From contig NZ_CP054044.1 of the NCBI RefSeq assembly GCF_013282745.1, positions 558,001 through 622,000 on the forward strand: DNA of 64,000 nucleotides, in the 5' to 3' direction. The notes below the pieces were generated by a model that was not told the origin of the DNA, did not search any database, and worked only from the letters and a program-made list of their open reading frames with translations. Numbering within the stretch: position 1 is the first letter of the stretch; each line of letters begins with the position of its first letter. The position numbers were made by a program, and so were the translations under genes. Source of the stretch: Yersinia bercovieri ATCC 43970 (lineage in GTDB: Bacteria > Pseudomonadota > Gammaproteobacteria > Enterobacterales > Enterobacteriaceae). Of this stretch, positions 8,001 to 17,271 are shown piece after piece.

Positions 8001-10538
8001 ATGAAAATTGTAAAACCGTTACATCTGAGCATACTTCAGCGACCTTTCACCTTGCAGGGGCAGCATCATCTAGGTGTTTCCGTTTTGGTTCTGGCAGATA
8101 TGGAGGAAACGCCACATTTATCTCCTGAAGCAGAATTGTGGAAACTTGTTAGCGAGGAATTAACCACGAGTGGAGGTCTCCTCGACCTTGCAATGCCTAA
8201 AAATTGTGCTGAGTTTCTCGCGACGGGTAACGCATATACCCATCATCAGAGTGATAAAACAACTTGTGCAGTAAAGATCCAGCTCGATATCCTTGAAAAA
8301 ACCTTAATTGTTACCGGTGATCGCCACTGGGTTCAAGAAAGTTCCACTGAGCCATTACCCTTCACAAAAATGGGGCTTGGTTGGAGTAATGCGTTTGGCG
8401 GGCCACAATTTGTCGAGAACCCATACGGCGTAGGTGTCGCCCCTGAGCAACCCAACCCTAATGTGCATCAGAAACTGCCAAATATTGAATCGCCACAGGT
8501 TAGATTAACCTCTCCTCACCAAAATATTTTACCCGTCAGTTTTGACGCAATCGATATTACTTGCCCACGTCGTTTTACTCGCATTGGTAAAAACTATGAT
8601 GCCGACTGGTTGGAAAATGATTTTCCCGGTTTTGCCAAGGATATTGACTGGCGCTTATTTAATATGGCGGAGAGTGATCAACAATTTCCTCAATATAATG
8701 AGTTACCTCCCCAAGCGAACTACTGTATCTGGAACATGCACCCCACTCAGCCACTCCAGCAGGGCAAACTTCCGCCCTGGCGAGCCCGCTGTTTTGTTAA
8801 TAGCCTACGTGATGGTGAAGAGAAATTTGAAGAGATCACCATGCGCCACACCACGGTCTGGTTCTTTCCGCACCGTGAACAGATGGTATTAATTTATCAG
8901 GGGTATATTCGTGTCAGCGAAGATGATGCAACCGACATTCTGGAATTGATGCCAGCACTGGAAATTATCAACCAGCCACGCTCCTCAATTCACTACTATC
9001 AAGTGCTACAACAGCGATTGGATAAAGAAAAAGGTGCCCTATTCGCATTTCGTGAAAAAGATTTGCTCCCTGAAACAGCTATTGCCACTGGTCTGAACGC
9101 CCATTCATCTCATACTCAAAGTCCGATACATGAAAATATATCAAATTTTGAACGTCATCAGCACGAATATTACCGTCTTAAGTTAGCGGAGGAAGGAAAA
9201 GATATTGAACAACTATTTCCTACCAGTAAGGAGACGACTCCCCCCTCGTTGGAACAACTGCCAGATTATGCTGCAAAATTAAAGCAACAAGCTGATGTAT
9301 TGGAACTACAGATTAATAATGTGGGCCAGGCTGACCTATTTGCTCCGGAAAAATCGTCCAATCCTCACATGCCGTTTTCTGGTGCAGATAATTATCATCA
9401 GCAACTCAATCTGCTCTACAAGGGGGTAGGGAAAAACGATGAGAAAAGTGTGGCTCAGACTGAACAGACATTGTTTCAAACCTATCTAATGAGTGCTCAG
9501 GCCCAAGAACCAGCAACACGGCTAACCGGAAATACAATAGCAATAGTGCGTGACTATGTGAGTGCCGTAATGGCCAGAGATAAAAATCTCAGTGGTATAG
9601 ATTTAACAGGAGCCGACTTGGCTGAGATGGATCTACGTCATGCTAATCTACGGGGGACATTACTTGAAAATGCTAATTTATATGGATGCAATCTTGAATA
9701 TGCTTCTCTCCAGGAAGCTATGCTGGCACGGGCTGATCTCACTAACGCTAATCTGAGCCACACCCATTTAGAAAATGCATCTTTAGCATTAGCACAATGT
9801 GAAAATACTAATTTTACCTCTTCTCGTCTGATTGGAACTAATATCCATAAAACCTTATTTAAAAATTGCAATTTCACTGACGCCCTTCTGGAAAATTTGT
9901 TCGGTGACCAAACTATTTTTATTCAGTGCTTATTTCAGCGGGCCAATATTATTGATACCACCTTTATTGAACTCGAACTCAATGGTATGAGTTTTATTGA
10001 GGCGCAGATGAAAAAAGTCAGTTTTATCAAATGCCGTCTGCTGGAGTTCAATTGTAGTCACGCTCAGATAGAGAACGGTTGCTGGGTAGACACAAAAGCC
10101 ATCGGCAGCAGTTTCCATGCAGCACATCTTGTCACCTGCTCTTTTACCGCTGGCAGCGACTTGGCGCAGGCCGATTTTAGTGATGCCACACTAAAACAAT
10201 GTAATTTACGGCAGACCCCCTTACATCAAACCAGCTTTGAGCGGGCACGATTAGATAATAGCGATCTTTCGGAAGCACAGTTGATCAAAGCAAATCTACA
10301 ATATCTGAACGGTAGTGGCAGCCTTTTTATCCGCAGCAACTTCTCTGAATCCCAACTCATGAATGCCAATTTGATCAGCGCGATAATGCAAAAGTCTATT
10401 TTAAGCGGTGCAGACCTACGCGGGGCCAATCTATTCCGTGCGGATATATCGCAATCACGTTTTGACGATATAACTAACTGGGATGGCGCCTATACCGAAA
10501 GCACCAAAATGCAGCCGCGTATCAAAGGAGAAAGCTGA
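8001..10538 (+). CDS. T6SS DUF2169 / pentapeptide-repeat protein
   Basis: 845 aa from ATG 8001. I prefer this start to the upstream ATG at 7968 because AGGA lies 8 nt before it and the protein then begins MKIVKPLHLSILQRPF, the usual DUF2169 start. Residues 1 to about 300 are DUF2169 (GWSNAFGGPQFVENPYGVG, INTCPRRF-like region, NYCIWNMHPTQ). From about residue 510 come pentapeptide repeats (A[D/N]LxxA units) that should form a right-handed quadrilateral beta-helix, with a short tail. DUF2169 proteins are T6SS-associated adaptors thought to help load VgrG/PAAR-linked effectors. It heads the operon and overlaps the next gene by one base. Confidence 0.85.
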   Translation: MKIVKPLHLSILQRPFTLQGQHHLGVSVLVLADMEETPHLSPEAELWKLVSEELTTSGGLLDLAMPKNCAEFLATGNAYTHHQSDKTTCAVKIQLDILEKTLIVTGDRHWVQESSTEPLPFTKMGLGWSNAFGGPQFVENPYGVGVAPEQPNPNVHQKLPNIESPQVRLTSPHQNILPVSFDAIDITCPRRFTRIGKNYDADWLENDFPGFAKDIDWRLFNMAESDQQFPQYNELPPQANYCIWNMHPTQPLQQGKLPPWRARCFVNSLRDGEEKFEEITMRHTTVWFFPHREQMVLIYQGYIRVSEDDATDILELMPALEIINQPRSSIHYYQVLQQRLDKEKGALFAFREKDLLPETAIATGLNAHSSHTQSPIHENISNFERHQHEYYRLKLAEEGKDIEQLFPTSKETTPPSLEQLPDYAAKLKQQADVLELQINNVGQADLFAPEKSSNPHMPFSGADNYHQQLNLLYKGVGKNDEKSVAQTEQTLFQTYLMSAQAQEPATRLTGNTIAIVRDYVSAVMARDKNLSGIDLTGADLAEMDLRHANLRGTLLENANLYGCNLEYASLQEAMLARADLTNANLSHTHLENASLALAQCENTNFTSSRLIGTNIHKTLFKNCNFTDALLENLFGDQTIFIQCLFQRANIIDTTFIELELNGMSFIEAQMKKVSFIKCRLLEFNCSHAQIENGCWVDTKAIGSSFHAAHLVTCSFTAGSDLAQADFSDATLKQCNLRQTPLHQTSFERARLDNSDLSEAQLIKANLQYLNGSGSLFIRSNFSESQLMNANLISAIMQKSILSGADLRGANLFRADISQSRFDDITNWDGAYTESTKMQPRIKGES

Positions 10539-11599
10539 TGAGACTCAGTGCAACTCAGTTACAGCAACAAATAAAGCGTGGCGAATATGTCAGTGGACAC
10601 AATATTGTTGGACTACAACTCAGCGGTATGGATCTTTCCGGCGGGATCTTTTCTGAACTAACAGCAACCGGGGTTGATTTCAGTCACTGTAATTTAAACG
10701 AGGCAGTATTTGATAACTGCCAACTGACTGATTGCGTATTCAACCACGCAAATATTATTAAAACACTGTTCAATAGTTGTGAATTAAGTCATGCCACATT
10801 TTTGGAGAGCCAATGTGAAGAAGCCATTTTTCACCACTGTACGTTAAATAATGCCGATTTTAGTGCGCTAACAATTAATAAAGTGAGTTTCACTGATAGC
10901 ACTCTCTGCGGCAGCAACTTCACGGCAGGAAAATTAGAACGAACGACCTTTAACCAAACTGCAATGAGCGATGCCCTTTTAAATGATTGTCAGTTGAATC
11001 TTGTCACTTTTTTCCGCCTGGATTTACGCAATACACAGACCCTTGGTGCCCATTTTGATCAGGTCACTTTCTTCGAATGTGACCATCGTGGGAAAAGTTA
11101 CGCAGGTCAACAATTGCAGGCTTGTCAATTTACCCATAATCAGTTGGACGATACTGATTTCAGCAATGCGCTATTGCGCCAAAGCAACTTTAAGGGAGCC
11201 TCTTTGCAACGCGCCAAGTTACATACAGTACAGGCTCAACAAACACTGTTTATAGAAGCCAACCTGACCGGGGCGCAGTGTCAATATGGGGAGTTTGATC
11301 AAGCAATATTCAACGGGGCGACGCTAAATAATGCCAGCTTTCATCAAGCGCGCCTTTTCCAAAGCCTGTTCCATTATTGTCAGGCAGAACGCTGCGATTT
11401 CAGTAAAAGCTATCTAGTTTACGCCGATTTTTCTTACGCCAATATTAATGAGGCAAACATGAGCTATGCCCATCTCATGCACACACGCTTACACGGAGCC
11501 AGGCAACAGCAAACGCACTGGAGTGATCGTAGTGGCGTATTAGAAAGGGATGAAGCGTTACATACCGCCGAAATCTGGAGCTCAGAACGCAAACTTTGA
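10538..11599 (+). CDS. T6SS-associated pentapeptide-repeat protein
   Basis: 353 aa, nearly all pentapeptide repeats (for example MDLSG, VDFSH, NLNEAVFDN, NADFS, TDFSNALL), predicted to form a long beta-helix. Its ATG shares a base with the stop of the DUF2169 gene, so translation is coupled. No catalytic motif is visible. Pairing with DUF2169, DUF3540 and PAAR-like genes is typical of T6SS effector-loading sets. Its biochemical role is unknown. Confidence 0.8.
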   Translation: MRLSATQLQQQIKRGEYVSGHNIVGLQLSGMDLSGGIFSELTATGVDFSHCNLNEAVFDNCQLTDCVFNHANIIKTLFNSCELSHATFLESQCEEAIFHHCTLNNADFSALTINKVSFTDSTLCGSNFTAGKLERTTFNQTAMSDALLNDCQLNLVTFFRLDLRNTQTLGAHFDQVTFFECDHRGKSYAGQQLQACQFTHNQLDDTDFSNALLRQSNFKGASLQRAKLHTVQAQQTLFIEANLTGAQCQYGEFDQAIFNGATLNNASFHQARLFQSLFHYCQAERCDFSKSYLVYADFSYANINEANMSYAHLMHTRLHGARQQQTHWSDRSGVLERDEALHTAEIWSSERKL

Positions 11600-11624
11600 T
11601 CCCCCATACTCAAGAGGCAACGCC

Positions 11625-12260
11625 ATGAATACAGTCACAAAAAACCATTCAATCAGTAGCTTACTACCACAACAAACAGCAGGTTTGATTGCAGACAAGC
11701 TACCTGATGGCAGTTTGCTAGTGCAATATTCGAGTCAGGGTAGAGTTTGTCGTCAGGCAACCAGTTGCCTGGTGATGCCGAATATTGGTGATACGGTTCT
11801 GGTCGCCGACGCTGGTCAACAATTTTGGGTTATCGCGGTGTTGGAGCGAGCCGATCCAGGCACAGTGACACGCCTGAATGTGGTGGGTGATCTACAAATA
11901 GAAACACCCAGTGGTTCGCTGATATTACATAGCACTAAACAGGTCAAAATCAGTAGCGATACGCTGGCGATACAGGCACAAAGCGCTGACTGTAATATTG
12001 ACAAAATGGCTTACAGCGGTAACGAGTTCTCTGGCTTTATTAGTCTGGTTCGTCTGGTCGGTAAACGTTACGAATCCTTATGGCATTCAATCATTCAAAC
12101 CAGCCATACCTTATTTCGCCGAGTGCGTCAGATCGAACACGTACGTGCAGGACAACTTGATCTTCAGGCCGAGGATTATGCACGTTTGCATGCCCGTAAC
12201 CTGATCATTACGTCAAAAAATATCACTAAACTGGATTCAGAACAGATCCATCTTGGATAA
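11625..12260 (+). CDS. T6SS-associated DUF3540 protein
   Basis: 211 aa from ATG 11625, preceded by AGAGG. An in-frame start at 11550 lies inside the preceding gene and is unlikely. The N-terminal part (residues about 15-80) resembles a small beta barrel: AGLIADKLPDGSLLVQY, MPNIGDTVLVADAGQQFWVIAVLER. It is followed by short beta-helix-like repeats (LQIETPSGSLILHS, VKISSDTLAIQAQ) and a C-terminal part ending KNITKLDSEQIHLG, as in DUF3540. The layout is reminiscent of the VgrG OB-fold plus needle, which fits a spike-associated adaptor. Function is not established. Confidence 0.75.
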   Translation: MNTVTKNHSISSLLPQQTAGLIADKLPDGSLLVQYSSQGRVCRQATSCLVMPNIGDTVLVADAGQQFWVIAVLERADPGTVTRLNVVGDLQIETPSGSLILHSTKQVKISSDTLAIQAQSADCNIDKMAYSGNEFSGFISLVRLVGKRYESLWHSIIQTSHTLFRRVRQIEHVRAGQLDLQAEDYARLHARNLIITSKNITKLDSEQIHLG

Positions 12261-12269
12261 GGAATAACT

Positions 12270-12662
12270 ATGTTTGCCAATACCCAAATGATGGGCATGG
12301 ATATTGCGTTACCTGACGTTTGCTTAACGCCCAGTCCGCTTCCACTCCCCGTACCTTACCCAAACTTTGCATCGGCGCAGACAGCTATCCCAAATGCATT
12401 CAATATCTTATTCGTCGGTGCACCTGCGCACAATATGGCGACAATAATACCATTAACCAATGGCGATAGCCCTGGCGTTGCGGGTGGAGTCGCTTCCGCG
12501 ACAGTGATGGGGCCATCACGCCATCTGTCCGGCGCATTCTCAGTATTGTTAAAAGGTTCACCCGCTACTCGACTCACCAGCAGCAGCCTACAAAATTCAA
12601 CTAACGCTTCGGGTTCTCGTATGGTTCCAAGTCAGTTCAAAGTGCTGATCCTTGCCTCCTAA
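12270..12662 (+). CDS. PAAR-like (DUF4150) spike-tip protein
   Basis: 130 aa, 9 nt after the DUF3540 gene. It has the DUF4150 pattern: ALPDVCLTPSPLPLPVPYPNFA, LFVGAPAHNMATIIPLTNGD, GGVASATVMGPSRH, LLKGSPATRLTSSS and a closing MVPSQFKVLI. Such proteins cap the VgrG spike like PAAR proteins. The domain occupies the whole protein, so no toxin is fused to it. Confidence 0.85.
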   Translation: MFANTQMMGMDIALPDVCLTPSPLPLPVPYPNFASAQTAIPNAFNILFVGAPAHNMATIIPLTNGDSPGVAGGVASATVMGPSRHLSGAFSVLLKGSPATRLTSSSLQNSTNASGSRMVPSQFKVLILAS

Positions 12663-12787
12663 CTCAATCCAAAAACCCTTTACAGCAGTAAAATTATAGT
12701 AAAAAGACAGAGTTAAAACCGAAAAATTCATTGATAAATCAACCAGTAACTTCCAGCGGCAAACACAAATAGCAACGGAAAAACATC

Positions 12788-13318
12788 ATGAGAAAACCAC
12801 ATACTGCCTCAAGATGTTTGCATCTATTGCTAATCATTCTTGGTTTTATGCTACTGAGCAGTTGTACGTTTTCGTCCCCGGACGGCCCGCCTATCTACTG
12901 TTTGGTATTCGATGCCGATCGTCAGGTTAATACGGGAGTACAGCGACATCCCTTACCGATAAAGATACGCACACTGCTACTTCGTTCTGATGCAGAGTTT
13001 ATGGATGCTGATTTCTTTAGCTTGCAAAACGATGCCCCGAACGCTCTTGGTAATAGCCTGCTGAGCAGCGATCAGTTCTTTCTGACGCCAGGGCAGAGAG
13101 GAAAAAAGCTACAGGGACAAATAGCACAAGATGCCCGTTACATCGGCGTTATTGCCGAATACCAAATCCTGAATGCTAAGGTTTGGCGCCTTTCCCTGCC
13201 GTTATCTACGATGCCCACAATAGATACCGACCAAGAGTGTCAATCTTCGTCAGATGGGCGGGGCACATATATCGTTGCGGGTATTGAGGGCTTGAAAACC
13301 ATCAACACAAATGAATAG
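12788..13318 (+). CDS. tssJ: T6SS outer-membrane lipoprotein TssJ
   Basis: 176 aa lipoprotein with a hydrophobic signal and lipobox LLSSC, then a transthyretin-like beta sandwich (RHPLPIKIRTLLLRSDAEFMDADFFSL, QFFLTPGQRGKKLQGQ, ARYIGVIAEYQILNAKVWRL). TssJ anchors TssM to the outer membrane in the membrane complex. It is followed directly by tssK, tssL and tssM, the usual grouping. Confidence 0.9.
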   Translation: MRKPHTASRCLHLLLIILGFMLLSSCTFSSPDGPPIYCLVFDADRQVNTGVQRHPLPIKIRTLLLRSDAEFMDADFFSLQNDAPNALGNSLLSSDQFFLTPGQRGKKLQGQIAQDARYIGVIAEYQILNAKVWRLSLPLSTMPTIDTDQECQSSSDGRGTYIVAGIEGLKTINTNE

Positions 13319-13353
13319 TAATCGGCTTTCTAAGGCAAGGAACGTATTTAATT

Positions 13354-14706
13354 ATGATAATGAAAGAAGCTCATAAGATCGTTTGGACTGAAGGAATGTT
13401 TTTACGCCCACACCATTTTCAGCGGGCAGAACATTATCTGGAACATTACATACGCGCCTGGGGGCAAGCACACAATGGTTATTTCTGGGGTTTTTTAAAT
13501 CTGGAAGTAGACCAAGAACTGCTACAGCAGGGCAAAATCGCACTGACTGAGGCTTGTGGCATCATGCCTGACGGAACGCCTTTCAACTTCAGCGGGGCAC
13601 AATATGCGCCCACACCACTCGTGATAAAAACGAGTAAAAACAGTGAGAAAGTGGTACTGGCACTCCCCAGCCAACGTGCTGGTCGTGAGGAGATCATTTT
13701 TCAGGAGAAACCCGACGCACTAGCCCGTTATCTCGCGTATGAAGCGGAGGTCGATGATCTGAACGAGGTCTCCGTTAGCAGCACCGAGTTGCAATTTAGC
13801 TCCCTGCGTCTGCGTCTGATGCTGGAAAGCGACTTAAGTGCCGAGTGGACAGCATTAATTGTGGCGGAGATACAGGAAAAAAGTGATCCCCCCCGATTAC
13901 AACTGGAAAAAAACTGCATTCCCCCAACACTTAATTGCCAAAACAATCACCAACTGAAAACCTTTATCAATGGTCTCGCAGGGCTGCTGCTGCAACGTAG
14001 CCTACAGATGAGCCTGCGCCTTCAGCAACCTGAGAACCGCAATAGTTCAGAAATGATTGATTTCATGCAGTTACAGTTGATTAACCGCTATGTGGGGCAA
14101 GTCAATCATGTCTCCCAGCTCAGTCATATACACCCGGAACGCCTGTTTGCCGAGTGGCTACAATTTGCCACTGAGCTGGCCAGTTTTTCTTTACAGCGTA
14201 CACCTGATGCTCAGTTACCCGTGTATGACCACAACAATTTGGCTTATTGCTTTGGCGAACTGATGCTACTGCTGCGCCACGGGCTGTCAGTGATATTGAA
14301 AGACAACGCCATCCAACTGGCGTTGGTTGAGCGCTCCCCAGGGCTCAATGTCGCCATCATACAAGACGCAGCTATGATACGGGATTTCGATTTTGTTTTG
14401 GCAGTACGCGCTAATGTCACGGCTGACGTGCTATTGGCACATTTTCCGGCACAAATGAAGATTGCCCCCATCACCCAGATCCGCGATATCGTGCAGTTAC
14501 AACTCCCAGGCATCAAGTTATGCAACACCTCAACGGCACCGCGTCAAATCCCGTACCACTCAGGCTATACCTACTTTCAACTAGAGAAGAGCGGTGACCT
14601 GTGGGAACAGATGGAACAATCCAGTGCTTTTGCCCTGTATTTGGCTGGTGATTTTCCTGGCATGAATATGGAATTTTGGGCCATTCGCAACCATACGGAC
14701 AGGTAA
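13354..14706 (+). CDS. tssK: T6SS baseplate protein TssK
   Basis: 450 aa of normal length, starting with the signature IVWTEGMFLRPHHFQRAEHYLEHYIRAW-type N-terminus (DUF876). TssK trimers link the baseplate to the TssJLM membrane complex. The start is MIMKEA; both ATG codons are in frame and AAGGAA precedes them by 12 nt or more. Its stop lies 2 nt before the tssL start. Confidence 0.95.
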   Translation: MIMKEAHKIVWTEGMFLRPHHFQRAEHYLEHYIRAWGQAHNGYFWGFLNLEVDQELLQQGKIALTEACGIMPDGTPFNFSGAQYAPTPLVIKTSKNSEKVVLALPSQRAGREEIIFQEKPDALARYLAYEAEVDDLNEVSVSSTELQFSSLRLRLMLESDLSAEWTALIVAEIQEKSDPPRLQLEKNCIPPTLNCQNNHQLKTFINGLAGLLLQRSLQMSLRLQQPENRNSSEMIDFMQLQLINRYVGQVNHVSQLSHIHPERLFAEWLQFATELASFSLQRTPDAQLPVYDHNNLAYCFGELMLLLRHGLSVILKDNAIQLALVERSPGLNVAIIQDAAMIRDFDFVLAVRANVTADVLLAHFPAQMKIAPITQIRDIVQLQLPGIKLCNTSTAPRQIPYHSGYTYFQLEKSGDLWEQMEQSSAFALYLAGDFPGMNMEFWAIRNHTDR

Positions 14707-14708
14707 CC

Positions 14709-15920
14709 ATGACTCAGGAAAAAACTCAATTAGTCTCTGGGAGCAATTCGCTGGTCTCTGCGGCCAGGCCGCTGCTGAATATTATTGCTAAAATTCGCCA
14801 GTCAGCGACCCATGATAACCCGACACAATTACGCCAACATTTGATTGAAGAGATCAGGCGTTTTGAACTTCGCTGCCAACTCGACAATCTGCCGTATGAA
14901 ATCACTATTGGTGCACGTTATTGTTTGTGCACTTCACTGGATGAAGCTGCCGCGCTGATGCCCGCCTGGGGAGATGACAACATCTGGTCAGGGAATGGGC
15001 TGCTGGTCACTTTCCACAATGAAACCTTTGGCGGCGATAAGTTTTTTGATCTGCTCGCCAGGTTATCGCAAAACCCACACAAATATATCGAATTACTGGA
15101 GTTATTAAATTACTGCCTACTGCTCGGATTCAAAGGGCGTTACAAAGTCATGGACAACGGCCATTCACTGTTAGAAACGCTGAAACAGCGCCTGCAACAG
15201 CGCATTCGTTTGGTGCGTGGCGGTTATAGCGAGCTACTCTCTCCAGATGCCCAGACGTTTTCGGTTCAACAAAAACGCAGGAAGCCTAAGATGCCATTGT
15301 GGGCGAGCACCAGTCTCACCGCATTCCTGGCCTCACTACTGTTCATTGTGTTGAGCTGGAAGTTGGATGATGCCACTCGCCCAGTGCTGGCATCAATTTA
15401 CCAGGTAGCCTTACCACAGTGGCTCACTCCCTTACCTATACCAGCAGTCTCCCCAGTATTAAATCTGGCGAACTTCCTGCAGGAAGAAATTGCCAGTGGG
15501 ATGGTGGTGGTTCGTACCGATGACAAACAAAGTGTCATTGCTCTCAGAGGAGACGGGCTGTTCGACTCCGGTATGATCACAATACGCCCCGCCTACAATC
15601 AGGTCATTAATCACATCGGCAACGCACTGAACGGCGTCAGCGGTAAGATCATGGTCACGGGTTATAGCGATAATGTCCCTATTCGCAAATCAACCTTCAC
15701 GTCCAATTCAGCACTTTCATTGGCCCGAGCAAATGCAGTCGGAAGCCAATTGCAAAAATACCTTGATAGTGCACAACGGGTAAAAACTGAAGGTCGTGGT
15801 GAAGCCAATCCGGTAGCCCCCAATGACAGCAAAAAGGATCGGGCATTAAACCGTCGGGTTGAAATTACATTATTAGTTCCGCCGGAAAATACGAAAACGG
15901 AATTGAATAAATTGCAGTAA
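14709..15920 (+). CDS. tssL: T6SS inner-membrane protein TssL with OmpA domain
   Basis: 403 aa from ATG 14709, with AGGT upstream. A start at 14676 inside tssK is less likely. Residues about 20-190 form the DotU helical domain (RRFELRCQLDNLPYEIT, RYCLCTSLDEAA, NYCLLLGFKGRY). A single membrane helix follows (LTAFLASLLFIVLSW, about residue 215), then a C-terminal OmpA-like peptidoglycan-binding domain (GYSDNVPIRKS, LSLARANAVGSQL, NRRVEITLLV). This is the evolved form of TssL that holds the complex to the cell wall directly. Confidence 0.95.
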   Translation: MTQEKTQLVSGSNSLVSAARPLLNIIAKIRQSATHDNPTQLRQHLIEEIRRFELRCQLDNLPYEITIGARYCLCTSLDEAAALMPAWGDDNIWSGNGLLVTFHNETFGGDKFFDLLARLSQNPHKYIELLELLNYCLLLGFKGRYKVMDNGHSLLETLKQRLQQRIRLVRGGYSELLSPDAQTFSVQQKRRKPKMPLWASTSLTAFLASLLFIVLSWKLDDATRPVLASIYQVALPQWLTPLPIPAVSPVLNLANFLQEEIASGMVVVRTDDKQSVIALRGDGLFDSGMITIRPAYNQVINHIGNALNGVSGKIMVTGYSDNVPIRKSTFTSNSALSLARANAVGSQLQKYLDSAQRVKTEGRGEANPVAPNDSKKDRALNRRVEITLLVPPENTKTELNKLQ

Positions 15921-15934
15921 AGGAACAATCAAAA

Positions 15935-17233
15935 ATGTTAAAAAAATTACTCTCTATCCTTACCAATCGCTTGGTATGGGGAACTGTCGGCATCTCTATT
16001 TTGGCATTAGCCATTTGGATATTCGGCCCACAGGTTACTATCGGTAAAAGCCAACCCATGAAGTTGGAATTGAACCGCATCATTATCATCAGTGTCATCT
16101 ATCTTCTCTGGGGGCTTTGGTACACTATTTCACGCCGTAATCGTGCCGCTTCCCCGCGTAATTTGAATGTCACTGATGCTTCATCAGAGAAAAATAAAAA
16201 CCAGGAAGAACCGCAGCAAGAGAGTGACTTGACGCAGCGTTTTAACGAGGTGAAACAACGGCTGAAAAAAGCCTATTTCTTAAACCATACCGGTAAATTC
16301 CGTTGGATATCCTGTTTCAGTCAACACTATTTGTACCAGCTACCCTGGTATATGGTCATCGGCGCACCAGGTGCTGGGAAAACTACTGCGTTGGTCAACT
16401 CGGGGCTGAATTTTCCTTTGGCGGACCATATCAACCCTTTATCCCTGCACAATACCGGCGCTACCCGTGATTGTGACTGGTGGTTTACGAACGACGCCAT
16501 ACTGCTGGATACTGCGGGCCGTTACAGCATCCCCCATGGTCAGTACGATGAAAATACCGACGAATGGAAAAGATTCGTCGGTTTACTGAAAAAATATCGC
16601 CCTCGCCAGCCCATCAATGGCGTAGTCGTCACTATCAGTATTTTGGATCTGCTCTCTGATAGCCCCGAATCCTTGGCTAAACAGGCCAATGAGCTACGCA
16701 AACGACTGTTATCACTTGACGAACAACTGGGCATCCGCTTTCCGATCTATGTCATCATCAGCAAGAGTGATTTACTGCAGGGTTTCTCCGCTTATTTCGG
16801 TAATTTCGATAACAAACAACGTGATCAAATCTGGGGCTTGGTATTCCCTTATGAGGCTTCTAATCAGCCTGATTTCCACCTCGGCCATGAGTTTGAGCAC
16901 CAATATGCCCTGCTGGAACAGCGACTCATTGATGCATTACCGGATACTCTGCTGACTAATCACTCAATGAATCAACGTGCAGAAAGTCATCTTTTTCCTC
17001 AACAATTTTCTGCATTACGCCCATTACTTCGTCAATATCTGGACACTTTATTCGTTACGTCAAGCTTTGAAACCCGTTTTATCCCACGCGGCATCTACTT
17101 CACCAGCGCGACTCAAGAAGGTTTACCCATTGACCAGGTGATGGGCGAATTAAGTCACTATTTACAGCTCTCTACTGCGGGCAGTCACGGCGATAGTTCG
17201 CCCCTTACGGCGGGCCTCCCCCAAAAGCGTTAG
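15935..17233 (+). CDS. tssM: TssM N-terminal part, frameshifted
   Basis: 432 residues before a premature stop. Two membrane helices (residues about 13-31 and 48-64) are followed by the cytoplasmic NTPase domain with Walker A GAPGAGKT (143-150) and DAILLDTAGRY. TssM (IcmF) spans the inner membrane and reaches TssJ. The frame breaks at the C5 run at 17221 or just before it: one more C gives PPKALEPPVPK, leads through FFLKK and joins the second part at its ATG (17272). The joined protein would be about 1,210 aa, normal for TssM. This is a sequencing error, a pseudogene, or less likely recoding. Confidence 0.9.
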   Translation: MLKKLLSILTNRLVWGTVGISILALAIWIFGPQVTIGKSQPMKLELNRIIIISVIYLLWGLWYTISRRNRAASPRNLNVTDASSEKNKNQEEPQQESDLTQRFNEVKQRLKKAYFLNHTGKFRWISCFSQHYLYQLPWYMVIGAPGAGKTTALVNSGLNFPLADHINPLSLHNTGATRDCDWWFTNDAILLDTAGRYSIPHGQYDENTDEWKRFVGLLKKYRPRQPINGVVVTISILDLLSDSPESLAKQANELRKRLLSLDEQLGIRFPIYVIISKSDLLQGFSAYFGNFDNKQRDQIWGLVFPYEASNQPDFHLGHEFEHQYALLEQRLIDALPDTLLTNHSMNQRAESHLFPQQFSALRPLLRQYLDTLFVTSSFETRFIPRGIYFTSATQEGLPIDQVMGELSHYLQLSTAGSHGDSSPLTAGLPQKR

Positions 17234-17271
17234 AGCCGCCCGTCCCTAAACAGAGTTTTTTTCTGAAAAAA

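Noticed and set aside
17221-17240. Programmed -1 frameshifting in tssM
   Set aside because: CTC CCC CAA AAG is not a standard X XXY YYZ slippery site and no recoding is known for tssM; a base loss is simpler.
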